Positions 14,987 to 24,326 of a stretch of 64,000 nt of DNA are shown here, piece after piece. The stretch's first letter is position 1; the number at the start of each line of letters is the position of its first letter. Position numbers and translations under genes: made by a program. The notes beneath the pieces are model-generated. The model had not been told where the DNA came from. It saw nothing but the letters and a program-made list of their open reading frames with translations, and searched no databases. Source of the stretch: an uncultured Clostridium sp. (GTDB taxonomy: Bacteria > Bacillota > Clostridia > TANB77 > CAG-508); contig CAMMTN010000002.1 of assembly GCA_946499885.1 (NCBI GenBank), positions 21,085 to 85,084 of the forward strand, written 5' to 3'.

Positions 14987-15067
14987 TTATGTATTATCTT
15001 TTATTCCAAATATTAATTTTACAATTCCTCTTAAAAATTTTGGAACTTTTTTTACTACAATAGTCAT
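14987..15067 (-). CDS. spoVM: Stage V sporulation protein SpoVM
   Basis: A 26-codon ORF with GGAGGGGGGATTAT before ATG 15067. The peptide contains VPKFLRGIVKLIFG, closely matching the PKFLGGIVRAMLG core of Bacillus SpoVM, which is also 26 residues. SpoVM is an amphipathic helix that recognises the convex forespore membrane and anchors the SpoIVA coat basement layer. The longer ORF in this frame has no start site of its own. Good evidence that the organism makes endospores. Confidence 0.85.
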   Translation of the reverse strand: MTIVVKKVPKFLRGIVKLIFGIKDNT

Positions 15068-15123
15068 ATAATCCCCCCTCCTATGCTTCTTAATTTTAAA
15101 ATTCTTAATACTATTTATGTTTT

Positions 15124-15273
15124 TTAGCAGCATAACCACATAAGTCCAACAGCAACAATTGTAAGTCCTATTATAAATAACCAACCTGATATAGGAAGTA
15201 ATAATACGAGTAGTATGCCTAACCCAAATCCAATTAAGCAAACTGCAATTGTCTTTTTTAGTAATCTACACAT
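15124..15273 (-). CDS. Small hydrophobic membrane protein upstream of spoVM
   Basis: ATG 15273 follows AAGGAGGTAAT and reads 49 codons to TAA 15124. The product is basic at the N-terminus (MCRLLKKTIAV) with two hydrophobic helices and a CC tail. It precedes spoVM on the same strand by 56 bases, so the two may be co-transcribed and expressed together. Function unknown. Confidence 0.6.
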   Translation of the reverse strand: MCRLLKKTIAVCLIGFGLGILLVLLLPISGWLFIIGLTIVAVGLMWLCC

Positions 15274-15464
15274 ATTTTTATTACCTCCTTTTCTTTATAT
15301 ATTATATTAATTTATCTTTATTTGGTTACCATTTTATGTTACAATTTATGTAAAATTTTAAATAATACTATAAAAGTCAGGCACTATATTTTTTATAGAA
15401 AACTCTTGATACTAATTACATAAATAATATATAATACTAAAATATAAGAAAGGCGTGATTATTT

Positions 15465-16100
15465 TTGAAAACAAACGAAGCAATAAATATACTAAATATA
15501 TTAAAAAAATCTTATCCTGATGCTAAATGTAGTCTTGATTTTTCTAGTCCCTTTGAGCTATTAGTTGCAGTAATATTATCTGCTCAATGCACTGATGAAA
15601 GAGTAAACAAAACTACTCCTAGCATTTTTGAAAAATATTCTACTCCCGAAGCTTTTGCAAAAATGCCATTAGAAATATTAGAAAAACTTATACATCCATG
15701 TGGTTTCTATAAGAACAAAGCGAAAAACATAAAACTCACTGCTCAAAAAATTATAGATGATTTTGACGGTAATGTTCCTGAAAATATGGAAGAACTTTTA
15801 ACGCTTTCTGGAGTTGGCAGAAAAACTGCAAATGTTGTTATGTTAGAAGCTTTTAATAAACCACAAGGAATTGCAGTAGACACACATGCTAAAAGGCTTT
15901 CTAACAGAATAGGTTTTTCTAAAGAAGCTACTCCTGAAAAAATTGAGCAAGACTTATTAAAACTTTTTCCTTATAATTACTTAAAAGATGTAAACCATTT
16001 ACTAATATATCATGGTCGCACAGTTTGTACTTCTCGCTCACCTAAATGTAATATTTGCCCTATAAATAAATATTGTAAGCTTTATAATAATATAACTTAA
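15465..16100 (+). CDS. nth: Endonuclease III (DNA glycosylase/AP lyase)
   Basis: A 211-residue protein with a TTG start at 15465, 12 bases after AAGAAAGG. It has the helix-hairpin-helix LLTLSGVGRKTANVVM with the catalytic Lys, the Asp in AVDTHAKRLSNRIG, and the C-terminal [4Fe-4S] ligands CTSRSPKCNICPINKYC. It excises oxidised pyrimidines in base-excision repair. Full length. It stands alone on the plus strand. Confidence 0.95.
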   Translation: MKTNEAINILNILKKSYPDAKCSLDFSSPFELLVAVILSAQCTDERVNKTTPSIFEKYSTPEAFAKMPLEILEKLIHPCGFYKNKAKNIKLTAQKIIDDFDGNVPENMEELLTLSGVGRKTANVVMLEAFNKPQGIAVDTHAKRLSNRIGFSKEATPEKIEQDLLKLFPYNYLKDVNHLLIYHGRTVCTSRSPKCNICPINKYCKLYNNIT

Positions 16101-16108
16101 ACTTTATA

Positions 16109-16206
16109 AATTAATTGTTACTATTTCTAACTTCTATATAAAACATAATAAGCTATGAATCGTAACTAAATTTAAAATAGAGAAAGCTAGATATATGCAT
16201 ATTTTA
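16109..16206. repeat. Diverged copy of the AGCTAGATATATG repeat end
   Basis: This stretch aligns to the reverse complement of 39935-40010: shared TTGTTACTATTT, then AATTTAAAATA, then G(G/A)AAGCTAGATATATG(T/C)ATATTTTAT. It looks like one end of a dispersed non-coding element. Confidence 0.5.
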
Positions 16207-16247
16207 TAAAAATCATCTCATACTATTTATTATGGGGTGGTTTTATT

Positions 16248-16370
16248 TTGACAAATATTAATTGTTCATGTAATTGTAAATATCAAATTGATGGCATATG
16301 CCATTTAGAAAATGTACAAAATCAAAAAATATCTCCAAATAGAGAATGTGTCTATTATTCTAAAAAATAG
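16248..16370 (+). CDS. Small cysteine-rich protein (40 aa)
   Basis: TTG start at 16248 after GGGGTGG, 40 codons to TAG. The peptide has a CSCNCKY cluster, a central CHLE and a late CVYY. Short proteins with this Cys pattern are common in Clostridia, often carry misleading automated names, and probably bind a metal. It lies just ahead of the bactofilin-like membrane gene. Confidence 0.6.
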   Translation: MTNINCSCNCKYQIDGICHLENVQNQKISPNRECVYYSKK

Positions 16371-16373
16371 CCA

Positions 16374-16402
16374 TTGACAAAACTCCTAATAAATTATATT
16401 AT
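16374..16402 (+). promoter_or_regulatory. Promoter with overlapping palindrome
   Basis: TTGACA (16374-16379), a 17-bp spacer, and TATTAT (16397-16402). An 11-bp inverted repeat TAATAAATTAT/ATAATTTATTA (16387-16397 and 16409-16419) spans the -10 box, a possible operator. Confidence 0.65.
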
Positions 16403-16432
16403 TATTTCATAATTTATTAAGGAGGGATTTTT

Positions 16433-17551
16433 TTGAAGTTTAATGTATTTTTTAAAATAATATTATCTTTTTTATTAATATTATTAATGTTACCTATTTG
16501 TGTATTTGCCACAAATACGACTAATTCTGATGAAGCTAATGACATCTTAGCTGTTTATCAAACTGATTATGAATATGTTGCATCTGATTTATTTTTATAT
16601 GATACAAATATTGAAATGTCTGATGTAGTAGACGGCAATGTTTTTGCTTATGGTTCTAATGTAAAAATAACTGGAGAAATTTATGGAGACCTTTTCGTTT
16701 TTGCAGATTCTTTAGAAATAACTGAAGATGGAATTGTTCATGGAAATGTATTTACTTATGTAACAAATATAACTGTATCTGGAATTGTTTCAGATATTTA
16801 TGCTATGTCTGATAATTTTAATTTGACAGATTCTGCAATTCTAGCAAGAAATTTATATTTATATACAAATACAGCTAATTTATCTGGTCAAATTTCGAGA
16901 GACGCTTTTATAAATTGTGAAAATTTATCTTTTGGCGATAGTAAAGATGTTATCATAAAAAACAACTTAAATTATTCATCAAAACAAGAAGCTCAAATTC
17001 CAGAAGGATCAGTTGCTGGAGAAACAAATTACACTCAAGTCGAAGTAACTAACAATAATTTAATATTTTCAGCAATATTAGGTATTATCAAAGTATTAAT
17101 ATTCTCTTTTATTATAATAATGTTAAGTATTTGGCTTTCACCTAAATTTAAAGATAGAGCTTGCGAAATTATGTTGTCAAAAAGTCTTAAAGCTTTTGGA
17201 ATTGGTTTATTAGTATTATTTATAACTATTATAGCTTCAATAATTTTACTAATATTTACATATGGTTTTGGCATAAGCATAGCACTTGCTGCAATTGCTT
17301 TACTAATTCTTGGTTTAGCAATTTCTAATACAGTATTTAGTATGTCTATTGGTAAATTATTAGTCAATAAATTTAATTTTACAAAAAATGCAGCTTATGT
17401 ATTTTTGTCACTTTTAGTAGTTTTAATACTTGAATTAGTTAAATTTATACCTTACATTGGTGGATTAATTAGATTTATAACTGCTATTACAGGTCTTGGA
17501 ATATTATGTATTAATGCATATAAAAGAATAAATTTAATAAGCAAAGAATAA
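16433..17551 (+). CDS. Bactofilin-like polymer-forming membrane protein
   Basis: A 372-residue protein with TTG start after AAGGAGGGA. Residues 1-25 are a signal peptide. Residues 50-190 are repeated beta strands of the right-handed helix type (DVVDGNVFAYGSNVKITGEI, YGDLFVFADSLEI, HGNVFTYVTNITVSG), as in polymer-forming cytoskeletal/DUF8173-like proteins. Residues 205-360 hold about four membrane helices. It probably exposes a beta-solenoid on the outside of the membrane. It has its own promoter and terminator. Confidence 0.7.
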   Translation: MKFNVFFKIILSFLLILLMLPICVFATNTTNSDEANDILAVYQTDYEYVASDLFLYDTNIEMSDVVDGNVFAYGSNVKITGEIYGDLFVFADSLEITEDGIVHGNVFTYVTNITVSGIVSDIYAMSDNFNLTDSAILARNLYLYTNTANLSGQISRDAFINCENLSFGDSKDVIIKNNLNYSSKQEAQIPEGSVAGETNYTQVEVTNNNLIFSAILGIIKVLIFSFIIIMLSIWLSPKFKDRACEIMLSKSLKAFGIGLLVLFITIIASIILLIFTYGFGISIALAAIALLILGLAISNTVFSMSIGKLLVNKFNFTKNAAYVFLSLLVVLILELVKFIPYIGGLIRFITAITGLGILCINAYKRINLISKE

Positions 17552-17584
17552 ATTTTGTTAAATAATATAATTAATTAAAAAATG

Positions 17585-17620
17585 CACAGAGAGAATTATT
17601 AACCCTCTCTGTGTTCTTTT
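17585..17620 (+). terminator. Terminator after the bactofilin-like gene
   Basis: Arms CACAGAGAG and CTCTCTGTG (17605-17613), followed by TTCTTTTTA. Confidence 0.8.
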
Positions 17621-17665
17621 TATATTAATTTAGGTGAACTCTAATAAAAATTCACTGTGACCTCC

Positions 17666-18010
17666 TTAACAAAATTCACTAATATCATTTGATGGAATTA
17701 ATGTGACTGGCCCATTGTAATGAGCTTCTTGGCATATTTTTAGAACATGCTTAAATAAACTTTTAGAAATTTCTAGTTGCTTCACTGGAAGTACAAGAAT
17801 TTACAACATAGAAATGCCTACTAATTCAATTGTAATTAATGAATCTTCTCCTTTTAATATTCGAGATATTGCAGATTCATATTTCTCATCTTCTTGTTGT
17901 ATTTCAAATCCAAAGCGCTCCCAAGCTTCCCAATTTGGCCAAATAAATAATCCATGCTGTTCTTTTTCGTTAGCCTCTTTTAAAATGTTCCGCAGTACAT
18001 TTTCTGTCAT
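17666..18010 (-). pseudogene. Decayed atypical gene with in-frame TAA
   Basis: ATG 18010 after GAGGGGGGAACTATT reads 69 codons (MTENVLRNILKEANEKEQHG, then FIWPNWEAWERFGFEI) to TAA at 17801-17803. The same frame continues for 44 codons (ILVLPVKQLEISKSLF, HVLKICQEAHYNGPVTLI) to TAA 17666-17668. The joined 114-residue product looks like one protein, so a nonsense mutation is likely. Codon 7 is CGG (17992), which if shifted would truncate the peptide after 9 residues. Codon use (CTG, CGG, CGC, GAG) differs from neighbours, suggesting import. Family unknown. Confidence 0.5.
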
Positions 18011-18154
18011 AATAGTTCCCCCCTCAATTAATGTTGTAGGAAATCAAATATGTTTTTACATATTACAATTCTAGCAAATTTTTAAATTAAAATCAACTTT
18101 GTCTTTACAAAAAATAATTGCTAATGTTTCTTTTTTTAGTAAAATAATAGTTAT

Positions 18155-19750
18155 TTATCTAATTGCAGCTTTTACTAATTCTACAAATAATGGTGCTGGT
18201 TTATTTGGCCTTGATTTAAATTCTGGATGGAATTGGCAAGCTATAAAATATGGGTGATTTTGTATTTCTATAATTTCTACTAATTTTCCATCTGGTGATG
18301 TTCCTGAAATAATTAGTCCTTTTTCTTCCATTTTTTCTCTATATTCATTATTATATTCAAAACGATGTCTATGTCTTTCGTTTATTTTGTTTGTTTTATA
18401 TACTTTTTCTGCCAAACTTTCCTTTTTTATTGTACATGGATAACTGCCAAGCCTCATAGTTCCACCCTTTTTAGTTATATCTTTTTGATCATACATTATA
18501 TGTATAACTGGACTTTCACATATTTCATCAAATTCTTCTGAATTTGCATCTTTTAATTTTAATACATCTCTTGCGAATTCAACTACTGCCATTTGCATTC
18601 CCAAACATATACCTAAAAATGGTATTTTATTTTCTCTTACGTATTTTATAGTTTGAATTTTTCCTTCTATTCCTCTATTTCCGAATCCTCCTGGTACTAC
18701 TACTCCCTCACAATCTTTTAACATATCTTTTACATTATCTTTAGTTACTTTTTCTGCGTCAATTAATTTTATTTTTACATTTACTCCATTTTCAATTCCA
18801 GCATGTTTTAAACTTTCTATTACTGATAAATATGAATCTTCTAATTTAACATATTTTCCTACTATTCCTATTGTTATCTTTTTATTAGAAATATTTTTTA
18901 TTTTTTCATTTAATTCTTCCCATTCTCTATTATCTGGTGTATTTTTTTCTAATTGTAAATGTTTACAAGTTTCGTTGGCTAATCCTTCTTTTTCCATCAT
19001 TAAAGGTACTTCATATAAGCAACTTGCTGTTCTATTTGCAATTACACTTTCTTTTCTTACATTACAAAAAAGAGCTATTTTTTCTCTTACTTCATCTGGT
19101 ATCTCCACTTCTGTTCTACATACAATTATATCTGGCTTTATTCCAAATGATTGCAATTCCTTTACTGAATGTTGTGTTGGTTTTGATTTTATTTCTTTTG
19201 AACCTGAAATATATGGTAAAAGAGTTACATGAATATATAGTACATCTTCTGGCTTACTTTCAATTCCTACCTGTCTTATTGCTTCTATCATAGATAGTCC
19301 TTCAATATCTCCAACAGTTCCACCTATTTCTGTAATTACAATATCTACATCCGTATCTTCAAAGGCATATATTTTTTCTTTTATAGCATTTGTAATATGA
19401 GGTATAACTTGTACGGTTTTTCCTAAATAATCTCCTCTTCTTTCTCTTTCAATCACTTCTTGATAAATTTTTCCCATAGTCACACTAGAATTTTTAGTTA
19501 AATTTTCATCTGTAAATCTTTCATAATGACCTAAATCTAAATCTGTTTCTGCACCATCATCAGTCACAAAAACTTCTCCATGTTCATATGGGCTCATTGT
19601 ACCTGGATCCACATTTATATATGGATCAAATTTTTGATTTACAACCTTATATCCTCTATTTTTTAAAAGCCTTCCCAATGATGCTGCTGTTATTCCCTTT
19701 CCTAGTCCTGATACTACTCCACCTGTTACAAAAATGTACTTTGTCTTCAT
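18155..19750 (-). CDS. pyrG: CTP synthase
   Basis: A 531-residue full-length enzyme that aminates UTP to CTP with glutamine. The N-terminal synthase domain begins [23 protein letters not shown] (P-loop) and includes the [28 protein letters not shown] block. The C-terminal class I amidotransferase has the nucleophile in FLGICLGMQ and the His/Glu in ACQFHPEF. It has AAAGGTGG before ATG. A leader hairpin upstream suggests attenuation by nucleotide supply. Confidence 0.97.
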   Translation of the reverse strand: MKTKYIFVTGGVVSGLGKGITAASLGRLLKNRGYKVVNQKFDPYINVDPGTMSPYEHGEVFVTDDGAETDLDLGHYERFTDENLTKNSSVTMGKIYQEVIERERRGDYLGKTVQVIPHITNAIKEKIYAFEDTDVDIVITEIGGTVGDIEGLSMIEAIRQVGIESKPEDVLYIHVTLLPYISGSKEIKSKPTQHSVKELQSFGIKPDIIVCRTEVEIPDEVREKIALFCNVRKESVIANRTASCLYEVPLMMEKEGLANETCKHLQLEKNTPDNREWEELNEKIKNISNKKITIGIVGKYVKLEDSYLSVIESLKHAGIENGVNVKIKLIDAEKVTKDNVKDMLKDCEGVVVPGGFGNRGIEGKIQTIKYVRENKIPFLGICLGMQMAVVEFARDVLKLKDANSEEFDEICESPVIHIMYDQKDITKKGGTMRLGSYPCTIKKESLAEKVYKTNKINERHRHRFEYNNEYREKMEEKGLIISGTSPDGKLVEIIEIQNHPYFIACQFHPEFKSRPNKPAPLFVELVKAAIR

Positions 19751-19801
19751 ATTATTTCCACCTTTCTTGATTTTAATTAAATATTACATTTCTTAAAAAA
19801 C

Positions 19802-19853
19802 AAAAAGTAGATTAAAAACAAAAACTCCAAAATCGGTTTTTTTTTAATCTACT
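19802..19853 (-). promoter_or_regulatory. Leader hairpin (attenuator-like) of pyrG
   Basis: On the minus strand AGTAGATTAAAAA pairs with TTTTTAATCTACT and is followed by TTTTTGTTTTTT, a factor-independent terminator 50 bases before pyrG. A likely promoter (TTGATT-N17-TAATAT) lies just upstream, inside the rpe-pyrG gap, so the hairpin would terminate or attenuate pyrG rather than only end rpe. Confidence 0.55.
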
Positions 19854-19914
19854 AAATAAATCTTAATAAATATTGTATATATTATCACTAAATTTTACAT
19901 TAATCAATACTTTT

Positions 19915-20571
19915 TTACAATTTTAATTTATTTATTGTGTCTTTAAAATCATCTGATTCTATAATGCAAGTTCCAGCAACTACAATATCTACTCCTGCCT
20001 CTTTTATCTTCTCTATATTTTCTAAATTTATTCCTCCATCAGCCTCAATATCAACTTCTAGATTATTTCTTTCTATATATTCTTTTAATGTTTTAATTTT
20101 ATCTATCGTATTTGGTATTAAATCTTGCCCACCTTTTCCTGGTTCTACTGTCATTACTAAAACTGTATGAATAAATGGAAGAATATCATATATTTTTTCC
20201 ACCTCTGTATTAGGCTTTATACTTATTCCTACCTTACAATTATTTTCTTTTATATAATTTATCCAACTCATCAATTCTTCTTTATTTTTAGCTGTTTCAT
20301 AATGAATTGTTATATTTCTAGGATTAAATATTATAAAACTTTTGATAAATGACATTACATCTTTTACCATTAAATGCACATCCAATGGCACATTTGTAAT
20401 ACTATTTAAATATTCAGCATATTTAGTCATTTTCTCTACCGTATTATTCTCCACAAATTCTCCATCCATTACATCTATATGAAAATAATCTGTACCTGCT
20501 GTTTCTAAATTATAAAAAGTTTGTATACAATTTTCTTCTTTCACATTCAAAATTGATGTTGAAATCTCCAT
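19915..20571 (-). CDS. rpe: Ribulose-phosphate 3-epimerase
   Basis: A 218-residue TIM barrel of the pentose phosphate pathway interconverting ribulose-5-P and xylulose-5-P. It has the metal-binding FHIDVMDGEFV, DVHLMV, MTVEPGKGGQ and the phosphate-binding IEADGGINLENI then VAGTCII. It is slightly divergent at the start (STSILN instead of the usual SPSILSAD). It follows rsgA on the minus strand across a palindromic repeat. Confidence 0.88.
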   Translation of the reverse strand: MEISTSILNVKEENCIQTFYNLETAGTDYFHIDVMDGEFVENNTVEKMTKYAEYLNSITNVPLDVHLMVKDVMSFIKSFIIFNPRNITIHYETAKNKEELMSWINYIKENNCKVGISIKPNTEVEKIYDILPFIHTVLVMTVEPGKGGQDLIPNTIDKIKTLKEYIERNNLEVDIEADGGINLENIEKIKEAGVDIVVAGTCIIESDDFKDTINKLKL

Positions 20572-20585
20572 ACTTTCTCCTTTTT

Positions 20586-20681
20586 TGTCGCGATAGGGAC
20601 AGGCCTTTTCGCGACATTTTTATTTTCCTATATTTTAGATATATACTAAGTGTCGCGAAAAGGCCTGTCCCTATCGCGACA
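20586..20681. repeat. Inverted pair of TGTCGCGA palindromic repeats
   Basis: Two 31-bp units (20586-20616 and 20651-20681) are exact reverse complements of each other. Each is bounded by TGTCGCGA/TCGCGACA and contains GGGACAGGCC. The right unit supplies the last codons and the stop (TAG) of rsgA. Related units occur at 32637-32666, 34799-34830 and 45630-45660. Confidence 0.85.
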
Positions 20682-21525
20682 ACTTCTCGAAAGTAGTATA
20701 TCTTAGTTTTGATATTTTGCCTTCTATTAATGCTTTTTTTATTCCACAATTTTCTTCTTTTAAATGTCTACAATCTACATATTCGCAATCTGTAATATAT
20801 AGTCTAAATTCTATAAAATATTTTGCTAAATCTTCTTTTTTTATTTCATTTATGTCAAATGTTGAAAAACCTGGTGTGTCTGCTATATATGTATTTTCAT
20901 CTATTTTATATAATTTTACCTGAGTTGTTGTGTTTTTTCCTCTTTTATTTTTTTGACTTATTATTCCTTCCTCTGTTACACTTTTACCTAATAAACTATT
21001 TATTAATGTAGACTTTCCTACCCCTGAATTTCCTGAAAATGCTGTAATTTTATTTTTCAAAGTTTCTTTTAATTCATCTACACCTATTCCTTTTTTAGCA
21101 TCGGTTTTTATAACTTTGTATCCTATTTTTTCATATATCTCACTAATGCTATTAATAACTTCCGCGTCTTCTAAATCTATTTTATTTAAAACTATTATAG
21201 GAGGTACCTGCATATATTCTGCATAAGCTAGTTGCTTATCTAATAATTCTAAATCTGGTTTAGGCAGTTTCATAGAAATAACTAATATAATTTGTGATAA
21301 GTTTGCCATTTTAGGTCTTTTTAAGTAATTTATTCTTTCTTCTATTTTATTAATTATACCTGATTTTTTTTCTTCATCAATTATTTCTATTTCTACAGAA
21401 TCTCCAGCAACTGGACTTGTTTCGCCATTTTTAAATTTTCCTCTTGCATTGCAATCATAAATTTTTCCATCTACTTCTACTTTATATAAATTTGATATGT
21501 TACTTATTATTATTCCTTTTTGCAA
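20671..21525 (-). CDS. rsgA: Ribosome small-subunit GTPase RsgA
   Basis: A 284-residue protein with an N-terminal OB fold, then a circularly permuted GTPase: NKID (G4), GNSGVGKSTLINSLLG (G1), DTPGFSTF (G3), and a zinc site CEYVDCRHLKEENCGIKKAL. It checks late 30S assembly. In Firmicutes rsgA normally follows prkC and stp, as here. The final residues KLSR and the stop lie inside a palindromic repeat, indicating that the original 3' end was replaced by the insertion. Confidence 0.95.
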   Translation of the reverse strand: MQKGIIISNISNLYKVEVDGKIYDCNARGKFKNGETSPVAGDSVEIEIIDEEKKSGIINKIEERINYLKRPKMANLSQIILVISMKLPKPDLELLDKQLAYAEYMQVPPIIVLNKIDLEDAEVINSISEIYEKIGYKVIKTDAKKGIGVDELKETLKNKITAFSGNSGVGKSTLINSLLGKSVTEEGIISQKNKRGKNTTTQVKLYKIDENTYIADTPGFSTFDINEIKKEDLAKYFIEFRLYITDCEYVDCRHLKEENCGIKKALIEGKISKLRYTTFEKLSR

Positions 21526-21575
21526 TATAAATCTCCTTTTTTTATTAGTACATATATATTATAACATAAAGAAAT

Positions 21576-21605
21576 AAAAAAGGTAGAGTTTTTCTACCTT
21601 TTTTT
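21576..21605 (-). terminator. Terminator after prkC
   Basis: AAAAAGGTAGA and TCTACCTTTTT around a short loop, with a T-run on the minus strand. It separates prkC from rsgA and overlaps the prkC stop. Confidence 0.65.
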
Positions 21606-23565
21606 AATCTATATTTAATACAGGATTGTTAGAATTCATATTAAGCTGCTTTTCTACTTCTTTTACTCCATTTATAAATATTTTTACTGTAACAGTTCCC
21701 TTTCCAGAAATTGTTTTTGTGAATTTTTCTACATCTTTTCTTTGATCTCCCTCATAAACATTTTCATCATTAATTTCTATTCTTAATTCAATAGTAGGAT
21801 TTATTTCATTACCTTCTTCGTCTTTTTCAATAACTCCGCCTGTTAATGATTTTAAGTTTATGTTTAGAGTACCTTCTTTAATTTTTTCTATTTTATTTAC
21901 TGTAAGTGTTACTTTTGTGCCTTCGTCAACAGTCTCTCCTACATCTAAGCTTTGTTTTAATACAACACCATCATCTTTGCTTGTATCTTCTTCATAAACA
22001 ACATTTACATCAAATCCTAAATCTGTAAGAGTCTTTTTCGCCTCATCTTCTTTTTTACCTATTACGTGTTCCATTGTAATTTGCTTTATTCCAGTGCTTA
22101 CATATATCTTTACAGTTTCACCTGCATTTACTTCTTTTTCTGCTTCAGGCTCTTGTTTTATTACATAGCCTGCTTCTACTTTGCTACTTGCTTCTTCAAC
22201 AACTTCTAATTCTAATTCTTCTGCTTTAATAGCTTGCTCTGCTTCTTCTCTTGCCATTCCTGTTACTTTTGGTACGATTTTAATATTTTCGCCCTTACTT
22301 ATAACTAGTTTTACAGTTGAATTTTCTTTAACTACATATCCATCTAAATATGGTGGATCTTGTGAAATAACTTTTCCAATCTCTACTTCCGAACTATATT
22401 CTTCCGTGATATCTAAAGTAATTTTTGCTTCCTCTGCTTTTGCTTCTGCTTCTTCTCTAGTCATATTTGCAAAGTTTGGAAGTGCAACATCTTTTACTCT
22501 GCCTATATTTAATATCGCTTGTGTACCAAAAAATCCTATTACTGGTATTAAAATTACAATTGCTACTATTAAAATATATTTTGCAGAAGGATGTTTTTTA
22601 AAGAAGTTCTCCTTTTTTTCTTTTTCCTTAGTTTCTGCATTTCTATTTTCTTCTTTCCCCTTTATTGTATCTTCCTTTATTGTTTCAATTCTTTGAGTAT
22701 ATGCCATATCATTTGAAGAAGTTTTCACAAAATCTCCTTCTGGATCTTTTAATGCCATATTTAAATCTTTAAGCATTTCTGTTGCAGATTGATAACGTAG
22801 ATTTAAATCTTTTTCCATTGCCTTCATAATTATCTTATTTACTGAATATGGTATTGCTGGATTTAGTTTTATTGGATCTATTGGTTTTTCTTGCATGTGT
22901 TTTAATGCAATAGATACAGGTGTATCTGCATCAAATGGAACTCTACCTGTTAGCATTTCATACATTACAACACCTAGCGAGTATAGGTCTGATTTAGCAT
23001 CTGTAAATCCTCCTCTTGCATGTTCTGGTGAAAAATAATGTACTGATCCTATTGTTGTTCCAAATGCTGTAATTGTTGAATTTGAAACCGCCTTTGCAAT
23101 TCCAAAATCGGTAACCTTCGCAACTCCATCTTCTGTAATAATTATATTATGTGGTTTTATATCCCTATGTACTATATTATTTTTATGTGCTACCTCTAAT
23201 GCTGAAGCAATTTGTGATGCTATATTTATTGACCATTTCCATGGAAGAACTCCATCTTCATCAATAATTTGTTTTAAAGTTTTCCCTTGTATAAGCTCCA
23301 TTACAATATAATAAACATTGTTTTCTATACCTACATCATAAATAGACACTATATTAGGATGTGTCAAGCTTGCTGCTGACTGAGCTTCTGTATTAAATCT
23401 TCTTATAAATTCTTCATCTGTTGTAAATTCTTCTCTTAGCACTTTTATTGCGACATATCTTTTTAACATTTGGTCTTGTGCTTTATACACTGTTGCCATT
23501 CCGCCATTTCCTATTTTTTCTAGTATTTCATACCTGTTCCCCAATACTTTTCCTTCTATGTTCAT
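21604..23565 (-). CDS. prkC: PASTA-domain Ser/Thr protein kinase
   Basis: A 653-residue protein. Residues 10-270 are a Hanks-type kinase (GNGGMATVYKA, VAIKVL, HRDIKPHNIII, DFGIAKAV, SPEHARGG). A basic linker is followed by one membrane helix near residue 335 (AKYILIVAIVILIPVIGFFG) and three PASTA repeats (residues about 360-560) that bind muropeptides, then an unassigned C-terminal domain. It controls growth, cell-wall synthesis and spore germination. The cognate phosphatase gene lies 14 bases upstream. Confidence 0.95.
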   Translation of the reverse strand: MNIEGKVLGNRYEILEKIGNGGMATVYKAQDQMLKRYVAIKVLREEFTTDEEFIRRFNTEAQSAASLTHPNIVSIYDVGIENNVYYIVMELIQGKTLKQIIDEDGVLPWKWSINIASQIASALEVAHKNNIVHRDIKPHNIIITEDGVAKVTDFGIAKAVSNSTITAFGTTIGSVHYFSPEHARGGFTDAKSDLYSLGVVMYEMLTGRVPFDADTPVSIALKHMQEKPIDPIKLNPAIPYSVNKIIMKAMEKDLNLRYQSATEMLKDLNMALKDPEGDFVKTSSNDMAYTQRIETIKEDTIKGKEENRNAETKEKEKKENFFKKHPSAKYILIVAIVILIPVIGFFGTQAILNIGRVKDVALPNFANMTREEAEAKAEEAKITLDITEEYSSEVEIGKVISQDPPYLDGYVVKENSTVKLVISKGENIKIVPKVTGMAREEAEQAIKAEELELEVVEEASSKVEAGYVIKQEPEAEKEVNAGETVKIYVSTGIKQITMEHVIGKKEDEAKKTLTDLGFDVNVVYEEDTSKDDGVVLKQSLDVGETVDEGTKVTLTVNKIEKIKEGTLNINLKSLTGGVIEKDEEGNEINPTIELRIEINDENVYEGDQRKDVEKFTKTISGKGTVTVKIFINGVKEVEKQLNMNSNNPVLNID

Positions 23566-23579
23566 AAAAACTCTCCTCT

Positions 23580-24303
23580 TTATTTTATTATAATAACTGT
23601 TATATTGTCATATCCACCAGCTTGATTTGCTGCATTTACTAATCTTTCTGCTGCATTTTCTAAATCTTCTTTTATTATTTCATATATTCTTTTTTCATCT
23701 AGCATATTACTTAAACCGTCCGAGCATATTATAAATATATCGCCTTTTTCAAAATTTCTAGCCCTTAAATCTGGTTCAACATAAGGTGTACAACCTAGAG
23801 CTTTTGTAATCATATTTTTCTTAGGATGATTCTTTGCTTCTTCTCTAGTTATTTTTTTATCTTCTATTAATTGTTGTACATAACTATGGTCTTTTGTAAG
23901 CTTTCTAATAACTTCTTTTCTAATTCTATATACTCTGCTATCTCCTACATGTCCTATATATGCTTTATTATTATATATTAAACAAACTTCTAAAGTAGTA
24001 CCCATTCCTTCTAATTCTTGCGTTTCTTTTGATTTTTCGTATACCACCATATTCGCATATTCGACAGCACTTGATATTAATTTTAGGATTTCTTCTTTTT
24101 CTTTGTTTATACTATTAAAATTACTCTCTATATATTTTTTTACTGATTCTGTAGCAAGCTTACTAGCTATTTCTCCGCCTTTATATCCGACCCATTCCAT
24201 CAGCTAATATATATATTTGAGGTTTGTCATTTTCTTTTGAAATATAGTAATAGTCTTGATTTATCTCTCTTAACTTTCCTATATCTGTTTTTGCAAAAAC
24301 CAT
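23580..24303 (-). CDS. stp: PP2C-type phosphatase read through a CGG +1 shift
   Basis: I start at ATG 24303 (MVFAKTDIGKLREINQDYYY), the usual PP2C N-terminus. ATG 24327, overlapping the rlmN stop, is the alternative. The frame reads to ILADGMG and then CGG (24187-24189) and TAA. Skipping the C gives DGMGGYKGGEIASKLA, restoring the DGMGG metal-binding motif, and continues to the TAA at 23580 (240 residues, the normal length). Later motifs GMGTTLEVCLI, GHVGDSRVYR, SDGLSNM and GGYDNITVI are intact. It dephosphorylates PrkC and its targets. Without the shift the cell would lack this protein. Confidence 0.85.
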
Positions 24304-24326
24304 TAATACTAACCATTGTCCTTTCA

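Noticed and set aside
14987-15241. 84-residue ORF containing SpoVM at its end
   Set aside because: Only the last 26 codons have a ribosome-binding site and match SpoVM. The upstream part is out of frame with the real 49-residue membrane protein on the same strand.
20510-20749. 79-residue ORF beginning MSRKGLSLSRQ
   Set aside because: It is a translation of the TGTCGCGA palindromic repeat plus antisense of neighbouring genes. The same peptide appears as a false N-terminus of yqfD.
24200-24200. PP2C starting at the internal Met (MEWVGYKGG)
   Set aside because: That start would delete the first beta strands and the DGMGG metal ligand. The missing N-terminus is encoded just upstream in the preceding frame.
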